NCBI GenBank assembly: GCA_021203145.1
Contig: JAJQBS010000036.1
Coordinates: 1 to 35,371, forward strand
Direction: 5' to 3'
Source: Lachnospiraceae bacterium
GTDB lineage: Bacteria; Bacillota; Clostridia; Lachnospirales; Lachnospiraceae
DNA: 35,371 nt
The notes beneath the pieces were generated by a model. It saw only the letters and a program-made list of their open reading frames with translations, did no database searches and was not told the origin of the DNA. Each line of letters starts with the position of its first letter. The first letter of the stretch is position 1. The position numbers were made by a program, and so were the translations under genes. Positions 9,041 to 15,731 of the stretch are shown here, piece by piece.

Positions 9041-9069
9041 ATAGTACACCAAATGCGGGAACTTTTCAA
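9041..9069 (-). promoter_or_regulatory. Sigma-A-type promoter for the His-rich CobW gene
   Basis: On the minus strand, TTGAAA (9064-9069) is separated by exactly 17 bases from TACTAT (9041-9046), about 90 bases before the start codon at 8950. It is the only good promoter match in the gap and may drive CobW, the second GTPase and the TIR gene together. Confidence 0.7.
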
Positions 9070-9109
9070 GGGTGCTTCCTGATTTAAAACACAGCAAAAA
9101 CAGCAAAAT

Positions 9110-9219
9110 TTAATTTGTATTATCTGGTACTGTCTTTATGGCGAGCTGTTCCCGGACAAAACATCTATTATGGTTCCACTGGCGGATGTGGTTCCTATAT
9201 CTATGCCAATGGTTTTCAT
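9110..9219 (-). pseudogene. N-terminal remnant of an FGGY-family carbohydrate kinase
   Basis: A minus-strand ATG at 9219 with GAGAGGG six bases upstream opens a frame reading MKTIGIDIGTTSASG-TIIDV. This is the hallmark phosphate-1 start of FGGY sugar kinases. The frame stops after 27 residues. In the next frame the similarity seems to continue as EQLAIKTVPDNTN, which fits the following T-V-P-N segment of the family. So the relic carries at least one frameshift and the rest of the kinase is gone. It follows the AAA/nuclease gene by 37 bp. The assignment rests on a short but very characteristic stretch. The remainder of 8951-9256 holds only the promoter at 9041-9069. Confidence 0.7.
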
Positions 9220-9256
9220 CTTCTGCCCTCTCGCAAACTAACGGATAGCCCAGGAA

Positions 9257-10999
9257 CTATCCTTCCTCCAGAACATAAATTTCCTTCTCACACACAACCT
9301 TGCACTTTTTCTTAAAGCAGGCGATACCGTATTTGTAAATTGTATGATATCCCTGAAGCTTCAATTCACGCGTATAATCCATTCTTTCGATCTGGGCCAT
9401 CGCATCTTTGCATCCTTCAGTGAGACGCGCGTTATCTGCATACTTAAACTCAATGATCATACCGATGCTTTCCCTTGCAATTTCGACCTTCACGTCACAA
9501 TATCCATCGTCGCTGTCAGCATTCGTTTTCGCTTTCCAATTATCTATATTGGCAAGAATCCCGATCATCAGGCCGTGGTAAAGGATTTCTTTCTTATCTT
9601 TTTGTACGGCAGAGTCTCTGACCGTAATCGAATCATAAAGGTAGGATGTAAGCAGCTTTTCTGTTTTTTCCGCATCGCCGGTCTTTAACGCGTCACAGAA
9701 TTCCTCGAACCGTTTGCTGTTCTTCCTGACCATGTTGTTGAAGTAGGCGGTTATCTGCCTGGTAAAAATCTTCCTGATCTCCCTGTTTGGTATCGCAAGC
9801 TGATAAATGTCTTCATCCGCTGCCCCACGCAGCGTCAAATAGCCCGTTGCAAATAACACGCTCCATATATTGTCAATCGTATCATAAATCCGATTATACG
9901 TTAAATCTTCATGAATTTCTTTCGCGATTGTTTCTCCCGCTACCAATGCCTCAATCTCACTCTTTGTCTGCTCATTACCTGACTTTTCAATTAATCGGCG
10001 TACCGCATCATTGCCACTTGTATTTGACCAGTACGCTTTTGGCATTACATGTTGGTTAAGGCGAAGCTCCGCACAATAACTGATTACATCCCATGGGCAG
10101 TATACATCCGTATCTCCAAATTGATATCCATCATACCAGTTCCTGACTGCTTCATAACTGTCCATAAAGTCATAATATTTCAGAAGTCTCTTTACTTCTG
10201 CATCTGTAAAACCGAAGTACTCATCAAACCCTACATTGGAAATCGAAAAAATCTGCGGGTTATTTAATCCTGTAAAAATACTTTCTTTCGCCACTCGCAG
10301 GCATCCCGTCAGCACAGCGAAATAAAGGCTCCCATTGGATTTCAACGCCTTATCAAACATGCCCCGGATAAGCTTCACCATCTGAGGATAATAATTTCCC
10401 TCGCTCGCTTTTGCCAACGGGACATCATATTCATCAATTAAAATAATTACCTTTTTCCCAAAATGCTTCTGTAGAAAGTCGGAAAGCACACTTAAGCTTC
10501 CTTTTAAAACATCATCCGACATTTTGAAATAATCCGGATGTTCCGGGGCAACATTCACAAGCTTCTTATACATCCCCTTTTCAGTTTCCGTAAGGCGGCC
10601 ACTTTCTAAAAGGAAATTGAATCTGAGTGCTTCCCTGCCAATTTCGGAGCACAAATCAGACCTTGCGTTCTCATAATCAGCGCCATCCACGCTCTTTAAA
10701 CTAATCGAAATAACCGGAAATTTTCCCATGTATTTTTCACAGAGCTGTGTCTCCTTCGAGATTTCAAGCCCTTCAAAGATCGTGCTGTCGCATCCGATTT
10801 CCAAAAATGCTTTCAGCGTACTCATATTCAGAGATTTTCCAAAGCGCCGTGGACGCGTAAAAAGGTTCACTTTTCCCCACGCATTCAACAAATCCCTAAT
10901 CATCGCCGTCTTGTCTACATAATAGAAATCTTCTGTTCGGATTTCCACAAAATCTTCAATCCCAATCGGAAGCTTCTTTTTCATATCATTATTTACCAT
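9257..10999 (-). CDS. AAA-ATPase-like / PD-(D/E)XK nuclease-like protein (copy 2)
   Basis: This 580-residue protein belongs to the PF09820/PF08011 family and is a diverged paralogue of 35-1756. It opens with LPIGIEDFVEIRTEDFYYVDKT, the classic start of the group, then a P-loop FTRPRRFGKS ending at residue 56. A Walker B-like VIILIDEYD lies near residue 195. The C-terminal region carries D-x(n)-E-x-K (CDVKVEIA then IIEFKYAD), the nuclease-like signature. The ATG at 10999 has AGGAG about nine bases upstream; a second in-frame ATG five codons later lacks such spacing. A promoter candidate lies at 11158-11185. Its neighbours are sugar-catabolism remnants, so it may have arrived after or during decay of that locus. 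The biochemical role is not established. Confidence 0.9.
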   Translation of the reverse strand: MVNNDMKKKLPIGIEDFVEIRTEDFYYVDKTAMIRDLLNAWGKVNLFTRPRRFGKSLNMSTLKAFLEIGCDSTIFEGLEISKETQLCEKYMGKFPVISISLKSVDGADYENARSDLCSEIGREALRFNFLLESGRLTETEKGMYKKLVNVAPEHPDYFKMSDDVLKGSLSVLSDFLQKHFGKKVIILIDEYDVPLAKASEGNYYPQMVKLIRGMFDKALKSNGSLYFAVLTGCLRVAKESIFTGLNNPQIFSISNVGFDEYFGFTDAEVKRLLKYYDFMDSYEAVRNWYDGYQFGDTDVYCPWDVISYCAELRLNQHVMPKAYWSNTSGNDAVRRLIEKSGNEQTKSEIEALVAGETIAKEIHEDLTYNRIYDTIDNIWSVLFATGYLTLRGAADEDIYQLAIPNREIRKIFTRQITAYFNNMVRKNSKRFEEFCDALKTGDAEKTEKLLTSYLYDSITVRDSAVQKDKKEILYHGLMIGILANIDNWKAKTNADSDDGYCDVKVEIARESIGMIIEFKYADNARLTEGCKDAMAQIERMDYTRELKLQGYHTIYKYGIACFKKKCKVVCEKEIYVLEEG

Positions 11000-11026
11000 A
11001 GATAACCACTCCTCTCGATATCAGAC

Positions 11027-11113
11027 TCAGATGTCACCTAAATTTATATCAGTAGCTATATCCAGTTCCTTCAACTCAGCCTTTTTCTGCTCCGCTTTCA
11101 GTTCCGCATAAAT
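11027..11113 (-). pseudogene. Possible 3' coding fragment of an unknown gene
   Basis: A 28-codon open stretch ends in TGA at 11027. It reads as an amphipathic Lys/Glu segment (AELKAEQKKAELKEL) followed by DIATDINLGDI. It has no start codon or ribosome binding site in frame. It looks like the tail of a lost gene rather than random sequence, but no family is recognised, so this is a weak call. The rest of 11000-11355 holds the promoter and terminator listed separately. Confidence 0.3.
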
Positions 11114-11157
11114 TCATTCCGAGGCAGACTGCTCCGTCTCGTCTCTCCCCTACGACC

Positions 11158-11185
11158 ATTATACATAAATTTGCAGGTAAATCAA
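11158..11185 (-). promoter_or_regulatory. Promoter candidate upstream of the second AAA/nuclease gene
   Basis: On the minus strand, TTGATT (11180-11185) precedes TATAAT (11158-11163) by 16 bases. It lies about 160 bases upstream of the start at 10999, and the possible 3' gene fragment sits in between. No competing match was seen in the gap. Confidence 0.6.
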
Positions 11186-11212
11186 CACTACCGGAAAACA
11201 AAAACAAGGGCG

Positions 11213-11258
11213 AAAAAAAGGAGCCAACTGGCCAGTTTCACACTGTCCGGTTGGCTCC
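11213..11258 (-). terminator. Intrinsic terminator downstream of the rhamnosidase remnant
   Basis: A 12-bp stem pairs 11220-11231 with 11247-11258 (GGAGCCAACTGG with CCGGTTGGCTCC, one G-U pair), with further pairing of CAGT/ACTG in the loop. On the minus strand it is followed by seven T residues (11213-11219). This is a strong rho-independent terminator for the old carbohydrate operon. Confidence 0.88.
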
Positions 11259-11355
11259 CTTTACATATAATATCAGAATTAAACGGTGAATTATCTTGCT
11301 CGGCTGTTCCTGCTTTGCAAAGATCAGCCACCGGCACAGAAGGAGACTGACTGGC

Positions 11356-11679
11356 TCAGCCGTTTCTCAGCTTCTCATCAATCTCCCTCTGTTTTTCAGA
11401 CGATACGGCGACAAACGGGTTGTCCAGAATATCGCGCAGGCTCTGCACCTCCTGCGGGAATGGGAACTTCACCCTTCCGCCAAATACATCCTCCGTCATA
11501 ATCTTCCGGATTCTTTCATTTTCCATCAGCTCCATAAACAGGCTGTCGATATCAAATCTCTGCCGGATCTGCTCATCCGGCTCGTATTCAAACTCCCATA
11601 TGCCGGCCGTAAGCAGCTCTGTTTGGTTCGAATACGGCAGAATCAGTTCCGCCCTGGCGGTATAGGGCGGGTAACCCAT
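11356..11679 (-). pseudogene. C-terminal remnant of a probable GH78 alpha-L-rhamnosidase
   Basis: The 107-codon frame resembles the tail of Lachnospiraceae alpha-L-rhamnosidases: a beta-rich LTAGIWEFEYEPDEQIRQRFD segment split across strands, then a helical DSLFMELMENERIRKIM and the end NPFVAVSSEKQREIDEKL. The catalytic (alpha/alpha)6 domain is missing. No ribosome binding site sits before the first ATG, which lies inside the fused dehydrogenase remnant. So this is the 3' end of a larger gene left after deletion, read here from a chance ATG. A strong terminator follows at 11213-11258. The GH78 family call is from sequence memory and should be treated as probable. Confidence 0.6.
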
Positions 11680-11729
11680 TCCATCTGACGTTTACCGGTC
11701 ATAACAGCCGCTTTCATTGTTCCTTTCAT
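11643..11729 (-). pseudogene. N-terminal remnant of a zinc-dependent (sorbitol-type) alcohol dehydrogenase
   Basis: A minus-strand frame from the ATG at 11729 reads MKGTMKAAVMTGKRQMEW-VTRPIP and then hits a stop after 28 codons. MKAAVMTGxRxMExxxRPIP is the start of medium-chain zinc alcohol/sorbitol dehydrogenases. Similarity ends at RPIP, where the sequence passes out of frame into the rhamnosidase tail. The whole dehydrogenase body and the front of the rhamnosidase are therefore deleted at about 11655-11665. The remnant begins 34 bp after the intact glycosidase gene, the spacing expected of an operon. Confidence 0.7.
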
Positions 11730-11762
11730 AAGCATTCATCTCTTTCTTTCAGATGCTTTTTG

Positions 11763-13028
11763 TCACGCTTTCGTCTTTGACACCGCTTCTAGCTCCCTTA
11801 GCATAGACAAAGCCAGCATGTTCCAGTTGATAAACCCGCCGTTCATAATCGGCGAGCCGTCAAATGGATTATAATACTCATGAAGGCAGCCATTTTTCTC
11901 CAGATCCATGCCAAGCAGACGCAACGTACGCACGCACATCTCTTCCGCATCATCCGTATATCCGTAATCCAGACAGCCGCGGAATACTATATAATTTGCT
12001 ACAATCCAGATTGGACCCAACCAGTTGGACGGATTGCTTGTCACTGACAGATCAAACATTTTCTCATCCTTGGCCAATGTCACGATTCCAAACGGGCTGG
12101 AAAAGGTCGTCTCATCCTTCCAGTGCCGAACCAGACTTGCCGCCTGCTCCTGATCGCAGAACCCCGCCCACATCGGGATAAATCCGGACCAGGTGCGGAT
12201 CTTGATCGGCAGCGTCTTCCAGAATACACCCAGCCCCTGGTGAAACCAGTCATATTTCCGCGTTTTGATATCCACATCTACCGAATAGAAAAACTGATCG
12301 CAGCGATCCCAGCACTCCGCCTGGATTGCCGTGACCAGATTGCAGGATTTTTTTTCATAGTCATCCGCCCTTTCCGCCCGCCCGAACTGTCTCAGGATTT
12401 TTGCCATACACTGCAGCTCCCGAACCATAAAGCTGTTCAGATAAATATTCGCGGTAGAAAACTTTGGCCGCCCAAAGGAAGCCGGATCGTTGTCCATCCC
12501 AATCATAATATCATCACACCAGACATAAAGTCCGCAGTTTTCAAAATAATAATTGCGGTCATAACACGAAAAATACTTTTCGAGCTGCTCCAGATGATTC
12601 CGGATCCATTCGTAATCGCCCATATAATCTGAAATAATGCAGATCTGCCCGCACAGAAAGGGTTTGTGCATATTCATCAGCACGCCTTCCTTATGCCTCA
12701 TATTCAGGTAGGGCTCCGGCCACTTCGCCACCTCAATCATCATGGGGATGTATCCGTCCGGCAGCTGGTGATCCAGAAAATTCCATACATTTCCCTGCGC
12801 GTGCTCCAGTATTTTCCCCTGCATTTCTTTGGAAAACGCATCCATCATGCCGAGCAGGCCATACACTGACCAGTATGTATCCCAGTCCCACACATTCCCA
12901 TCATAGACAGAGCCCGGGTCAATGTAAGGATAACGGATGAAGCTTCTCGGTTCTTTCAGTAGCGAAGCGACGTTGTTAACGATGTATTCCTTCAGCTTTC
13001 CGGTGTAAATTCTGTCTCTTTCGTCCAC
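11763..13028 (-). CDS. GH63/trehalase-like (MGH1-type) glycoside hydrolase
   Basis: This 421-residue (alpha/alpha)6-barrel glycosidase resembles the GH63/GH37 clan, including mannosylglycerate-hydrolase-type enzymes (MGH1-like domain). Recognisable blocks are VWDWDTYWSVYGL near the start, QLPDGYIPMMIE, DDIMIGMDNDP, WSGFIPMWAG, NPSNWLGPIWIVANYI and the end NPFDGSPIMNGGFINWNML. There is no signal peptide, so it should act on imported oligosaccharides in the cytoplasm. The start is a GTG with AAAGGATG about ten bases upstream. It is the only intact gene of a carbohydrate operon whose other members survive as fragments (11356-11729, 9110-9219). The substrate cannot be read from the sequence. Confidence 0.82.
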   Translation of the reverse strand: MDERDRIYTGKLKEYIVNNVASLLKEPRSFIRYPYIDPGSVYDGNVWDWDTYWSVYGLLGMMDAFSKEMQGKILEHAQGNVWNFLDHQLPDGYIPMMIEVAKWPEPYLNMRHKEGVLMNMHKPFLCGQICIISDYMGDYEWIRNHLEQLEKYFSCYDRNYYFENCGLYVWCDDIMIGMDNDPASFGRPKFSTANIYLNSFMVRELQCMAKILRQFGRAERADDYEKKSCNLVTAIQAECWDRCDQFFYSVDVDIKTRKYDWFHQGLGVFWKTLPIKIRTWSGFIPMWAGFCDQEQAASLVRHWKDETTFSSPFGIVTLAKDEKMFDLSVTSNPSNWLGPIWIVANYIVFRGCLDYGYTDDAEEMCVRTLRLLGMDLEKNGCLHEYYNPFDGSPIMNGGFINWNMLALSMLRELEAVSKTKA

Positions 13029-13085
13029 AAGTAACTCATCCTTTCACAGCCCCGTCGGCTCCCTGGTATCCTTGTTCCACTTAAC

Positions 13086-13167
13086 CCTGCCCCGAATAAA
13101 CCGGAACCGAAATTTTGCCATTTTGCGCAAGAACTCGTCTTTAAATGGCTTAATATGGAAATGGCGC
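13086..13167 (-). repeat. Dispersed 82-bp repeat, copy B
   Basis: This minus-strand stretch aligns gap-free with 2472-2553 on the plus strand; the core GCGCAAAATGGCAAAATTTC is at 13109-13128. It lies inside a 44-codon minus-strand frame (13044-13178) reading FLRKMAKFRFRFIRGRVKW and ending 16 bases before the glycosidase GTG. Copy A encodes a similar peptide. Whether the conserved item is DNA or peptide cannot be decided here. Confidence 0.7.
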
Positions 13168-13266
13168 GATATTCTCATACTCCACCTTCCAATTCCCATT
13201 TTGGGGAAATCCCGGAAGCTCCTCTTTCGCGCCCGCCATTAACAGTGCCAGCCATTTTTTGTTCAT
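13150..13266 (-). CDS. 38-residue ORF with lipoprotein-signal-like start (possible relic)
   Basis: The ATG at 13266 has a perfect AAAGGAGG eight bases upstream (13275-13282). Translation starts MNKKWLALLMAGA, much like the signal peptide of sugar-binding lipoproteins, but it becomes hydrophilic (KEELPGFPQNGNWKVEYEN) and stops after 38 codons without a lipobox cysteine. It lies directly upstream of the glycosidase gene, where a solute-binding protein gene would be expected. The simplest reading is the first dozen codons of a lost binding protein joined to foreign sequence. It could still be translated. A second frame (13044-13178) overlaps its end. Confidence 0.4.
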   Translation of the reverse strand: MNKKWLALLMAGAKEELPGFPQNGNWKVEYENIAPFPY

Positions 13267-13312
13267 TTTGCAAACCTCCTTTAAAAATTGATGCGGTTTT
13301 CTCCGCAAAACG

Positions 13313-13346
13313 CCAGAAAACAAGCGGCATGTCGCTTGTTTTTTGG
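13313..13346. terminator. 14-bp hairpin with T-rich flanks in the small-ORF leader
   Basis: CCAGAAAACAAGCG (13313-13326) pairs with CGCTTGTTTTTTGG (13333-13346) around a six-base loop, with one G-U pair. Because the stem is A/T-rich at its base, it resembles a bidirectional intrinsic terminator. It lies 30 bp upstream of the small ORF's ribosome binding site and about 60 bp downstream of the TATAAT at 13406, so it could attenuate transcription into the glycosidase operon. Confidence 0.55.
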
Positions 13347-13405
13347 TAAAACGGGAACACAAAATACAGGGGATACTCAAATCCGACTGTAAAATTTATA
13401 CAGCC

Positions 13406-13411
13406 ATTATA
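13406..13411 (-). promoter_or_regulatory. Candidate -10 box (TATAAT) of the glycosidase operon
   Basis: A perfect TATAAT on the minus strand lies 140 bases upstream of the small ORF. No good -35 hexamer is present 16-18 bases further up, which is typical of activator-dependent promoters. A 20-bp palindrome lies just upstream of the expected -35 position. Confidence 0.45.
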
Positions 13412-13436
13412 ACGATTCTCTCTATCTCGTACTACC

Positions 13437-13456
13437 AAAAAATACATGTATTTTTT
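13437..13456. promoter_or_regulatory. Perfect 20-bp palindrome, likely operator
   Basis: Six A residues, TACATGTA and six T residues form an exact dyad centred about 38 bases upstream of the TATAAT at 13406-13411. Its position just beyond the -35 region suits an activator or repressor of the sugar operon. The regulator is not in the window. Between 13457 and 13537 I see only AT-rich sequence. Confidence 0.5.
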
Positions 13457-13537
13457 AAAATACCACTGATTTTTGTCTTTTTTGTGTAGATTGCCGCATT
13501 TCCGTTCCCACTAGAGGCTCCAGGAAAAATTTTCCAC

Positions 13538-13576
13538 AAAAAAGCTGATAAATTCATTTTCCACAAATTTATCAGC
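13538..13576 (-). terminator. Terminator downstream of the zinc-ribbon membrane protein gene
   Basis: GCTGATAAATT (13544-13554) pairs with AATTTATCAGC (13566-13576) in an 11-bp perfect stem. On the minus strand it is followed by six T residues (13538-13543). On the plus strand it is also followed by a short T run, so it may work both ways. It lies about 110 bp after the stop at 13686. Confidence 0.8.
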
Positions 13577-13685
13577 CCTTTTTCTTTATAGCTCAGATCG
13601 TTTTCCCAAAAGATTCTTCAGATTACACCGACACTGGCTTCTTTTCTGATGAGCCATTGGCGCTTTCGCCATCCTCCCCTGTCCG

Positions 13686-15581
13686 TCATGATTCATTGTA
13701 TTCGCTCAGCGCATTTCTGTAGCTGAAAATCCACACGCCCAGAAGAAGCATCCATAAGAACTTGCCGACTCCGCCGATCAGCACCGGAATCCACTCGTTC
13801 ACGATACCGGAGAGGATGTTTATAATCGCGGTAAACGCCAGGATCATATGTACCAGAGCCACATAAGCGGAAGCCTTTCCATACGGCTCGCCGGTCCTTG
13901 CATTTTTACTCACAGCCGATATAGTTGCCAGATAGCAAAAGTAATACATAATGATGCCCATCGTTACCACTACCGTCGCCGCCAGTACCGCGGCCGCGAT
14001 GGGAAGCCGTCCGTCCGTCCCGGCGCTCCAGGACGCGATTACCAGCGTCACCGAAAGGACAAGCACTACCAGCAGCAGAGCGCAAGTAACTATCATATTT
14101 ATAATAACAGCAATCCTTACAAATACAAATCCCGCCCCGGGTACCCGCTCTTTCGAAATCCGCACTGTGATGCATACAATCCAGATGCCCAGTAAAAACA
14201 GCAGATCCGGGATGCGCAGTGCCAGATCAATCGCAAATGCGCCATTGTCCAGCATTGCCATGGTCGACTGAAACATACTGACATAACTGGTCAGCTGAGA
14301 GGGCAGCGTAAGACCGCCAAGCAGACGCGCAAACAGCGAATAATCCAGCTGTTTCATAAAAATAGCCGCGACTGCACCCGCGCAATAGACAGTATGGAAC
14401 AGGGCGATAAAGATCAGCAGCGGCGAAGTGAGCATGGAACGCGCGGCCTCCAAGGTCTTTCTGGCTGCGGCAGCGCCTTTCTCCTGCTGTCGATCCTCCT
14501 GAGGAACCTGTGCATACGGCTGCATATCCTGACGCTGCCGTGCGCTCACCCTCTGCTGTGGCACTGCTCCTCCCTGATCCATTCTGCGTGGGCTTGTCTG
14601 CATGCGCTGAGACTGTCGTCCGTTCACCGGCCCATCCTGCGCAGGCCTTCTTCTGCCATTTGCATCTTCTGCCGGCAAGCGCTCTCCGGCTTCTCCCGAT
14701 GCACCCGCTCTCTGATTTGCAGGCCGGCTCCATCCGGCCCGCCCTCCGTTCTCATACGCAGCGTTTCCAGAATCCGCTGCCGACCGGCCGGTCTGTGCTC
14801 CTTCCTGGTATGCCGTATTTCTGGCTTCCGTCGCCGGGTGGCCGGCCTGTACATCCCTGCGGATCACGCCCTGCGCACCCTGATATTCGCCCATGGAATC
14901 CTGCCCGTAGATCTGCGGGCCGCTTCTCCTGCGAGGTCTTGCCGTCTGGCGCGTTGAAGTCCCCTGATCCGCTGCGGGCGATGCTGCCTGGCGCGCGGGA
15001 GTCCCCTGATCTGCCGCGGGTGACGCCGCCTGGCGCGCGGGAGTCCCCTGATCTGCTGCGGGTGCCGCCTGGCGTGCGGAAGTCCCCTGATCTGCCGCGG
15101 GCGCCGCCTGGCGTGCGGAAAGTCTCTGATCCGCCAAATCAGCTCTTTCGGGTGAGCTGACAGGCGGCTCCTCAGGAGCGGTCATGCCTTCCGGCTCTGA
15201 CTCCATCCGCGCCTGCGGTCCCATTCTCTGCTCTCTCGAATCAATCTTTTGGGCTGCTGCAGAAAGCTGCTCATCGGAAACAGGCTCTCCCTCCGGTTCC
15301 TCCTTCGGCGCGACTGGATCCGGCAATACAGTCACCCCTGGTTCAGAAAACAATCCCTCCGCTCTCTGTTCTGCCGGCGCCTCCTGTATTTCGGCGGAGG
15401 CTTCTTCCTCCTGCACCTTCGACCACACCTGCTTCAGCTGTTTTTCCATCTCACTCAGAGTATCTGCCTGATCCTGTTCCTCTTCAGACTGATCTCCAAG
15501 ATCTATAAAAGGATTCCCGCATACCTTGCAGACGGTACTGTCGTCATCTCCTATACTGCCACACACGATACAGCGTTTCAT
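13686..15581 (-). CDS. Zinc-ribbon, disordered, multi-pass membrane protein of unknown function
   Basis: The protein starts with a zinc ribbon (C4, C7, C18, C21 in MKRCIVCGSIG and VCKVCGNPF). A long, low-complexity, Glu- and then Gln/Ala/Arg-rich region follows, and the last 240 residues carry about six hydrophobic segments (for example SPLLIFIALFHTVYCAGAVAA and MLLLGVWIFSYRN). A 13-14-residue unit, ADQGT(S/P)ARQAA(S)PA, is repeated about five times (DNA 14940-15130). The frame is open to 15629, but the ATG at 15581 has AGGAGGAG nine bases upstream and places the zinc ribbon at the N-terminus. A cytosolic zinc ribbon tethered to a polytopic membrane domain is common in Clostridia. No specific family or function is recognised. 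Confidence 0.85.
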   Translation of the reverse strand: MKRCIVCGSIGDDDSTVCKVCGNPFIDLGDQSEEEQDQADTLSEMEKQLKQVWSKVQEEEASAEIQEAPAEQRAEGLFSEPGVTVLPDPVAPKEEPEGEPVSDEQLSAAAQKIDSREQRMGPQARMESEPEGMTAPEEPPVSSPERADLADQRLSARQAAPAADQGTSARQAAPAADQGTPARQAASPAADQGTPARQAASPAADQGTSTRQTARPRRRSGPQIYGQDSMGEYQGAQGVIRRDVQAGHPATEARNTAYQEGAQTGRSAADSGNAAYENGGRAGWSRPANQRAGASGEAGERLPAEDANGRRRPAQDGPVNGRQSQRMQTSPRRMDQGGAVPQQRVSARQRQDMQPYAQVPQEDRQQEKGAAAARKTLEAARSMLTSPLLIFIALFHTVYCAGAVAAIFMKQLDYSLFARLLGGLTLPSQLTSYVSMFQSTMAMLDNGAFAIDLALRIPDLLFLLGIWIVCITVRISKERVPGAGFVFVRIAVIINMIVTCALLLVVLVLSVTLVIASWSAGTDGRLPIAAAVLAATVVVTMGIIMYYFCYLATISAVSKNARTGEPYGKASAYVALVHMILAFTAIINILSGIVNEWIPVLIGGVGKFLWMLLLGVWIFSYRNALSEYNES

Positions 15582-15676
15582 TTTTGTTTTCTCCTCCTGT
15601 TCCGGCTGTTTCCTGGAACTGCCTTGCAACAGCGCATAATAAAGTATTATACCTTATTCTCCATGACAGGGCAAGG

Positions 15677-15726
15677 AAAAAAATAACACTTTCAGGTTCC
15701 TTTCCGGAAAAAAGAGGCTCTGAAGT
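15677..15726 (-). terminator. Terminator of the aminotransferase gene
   Basis: Just after the stop at 15732, ACTTCAG pairs with CTGAAAGT (one bulged A), with further A/T-rich pairing inside. On the minus strand the hairpin is followed closely by seven T residues (15677-15683). The stem is imperfect, so the call is moderate. Confidence 0.55.
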
Positions 15727-15731
15727 TTCTT

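Noticed and set aside
8957..9110. Zur operator upstream of the His-rich CobW gene
   Set aside because: No TCGTAAT-type dyad was found around the promoter.
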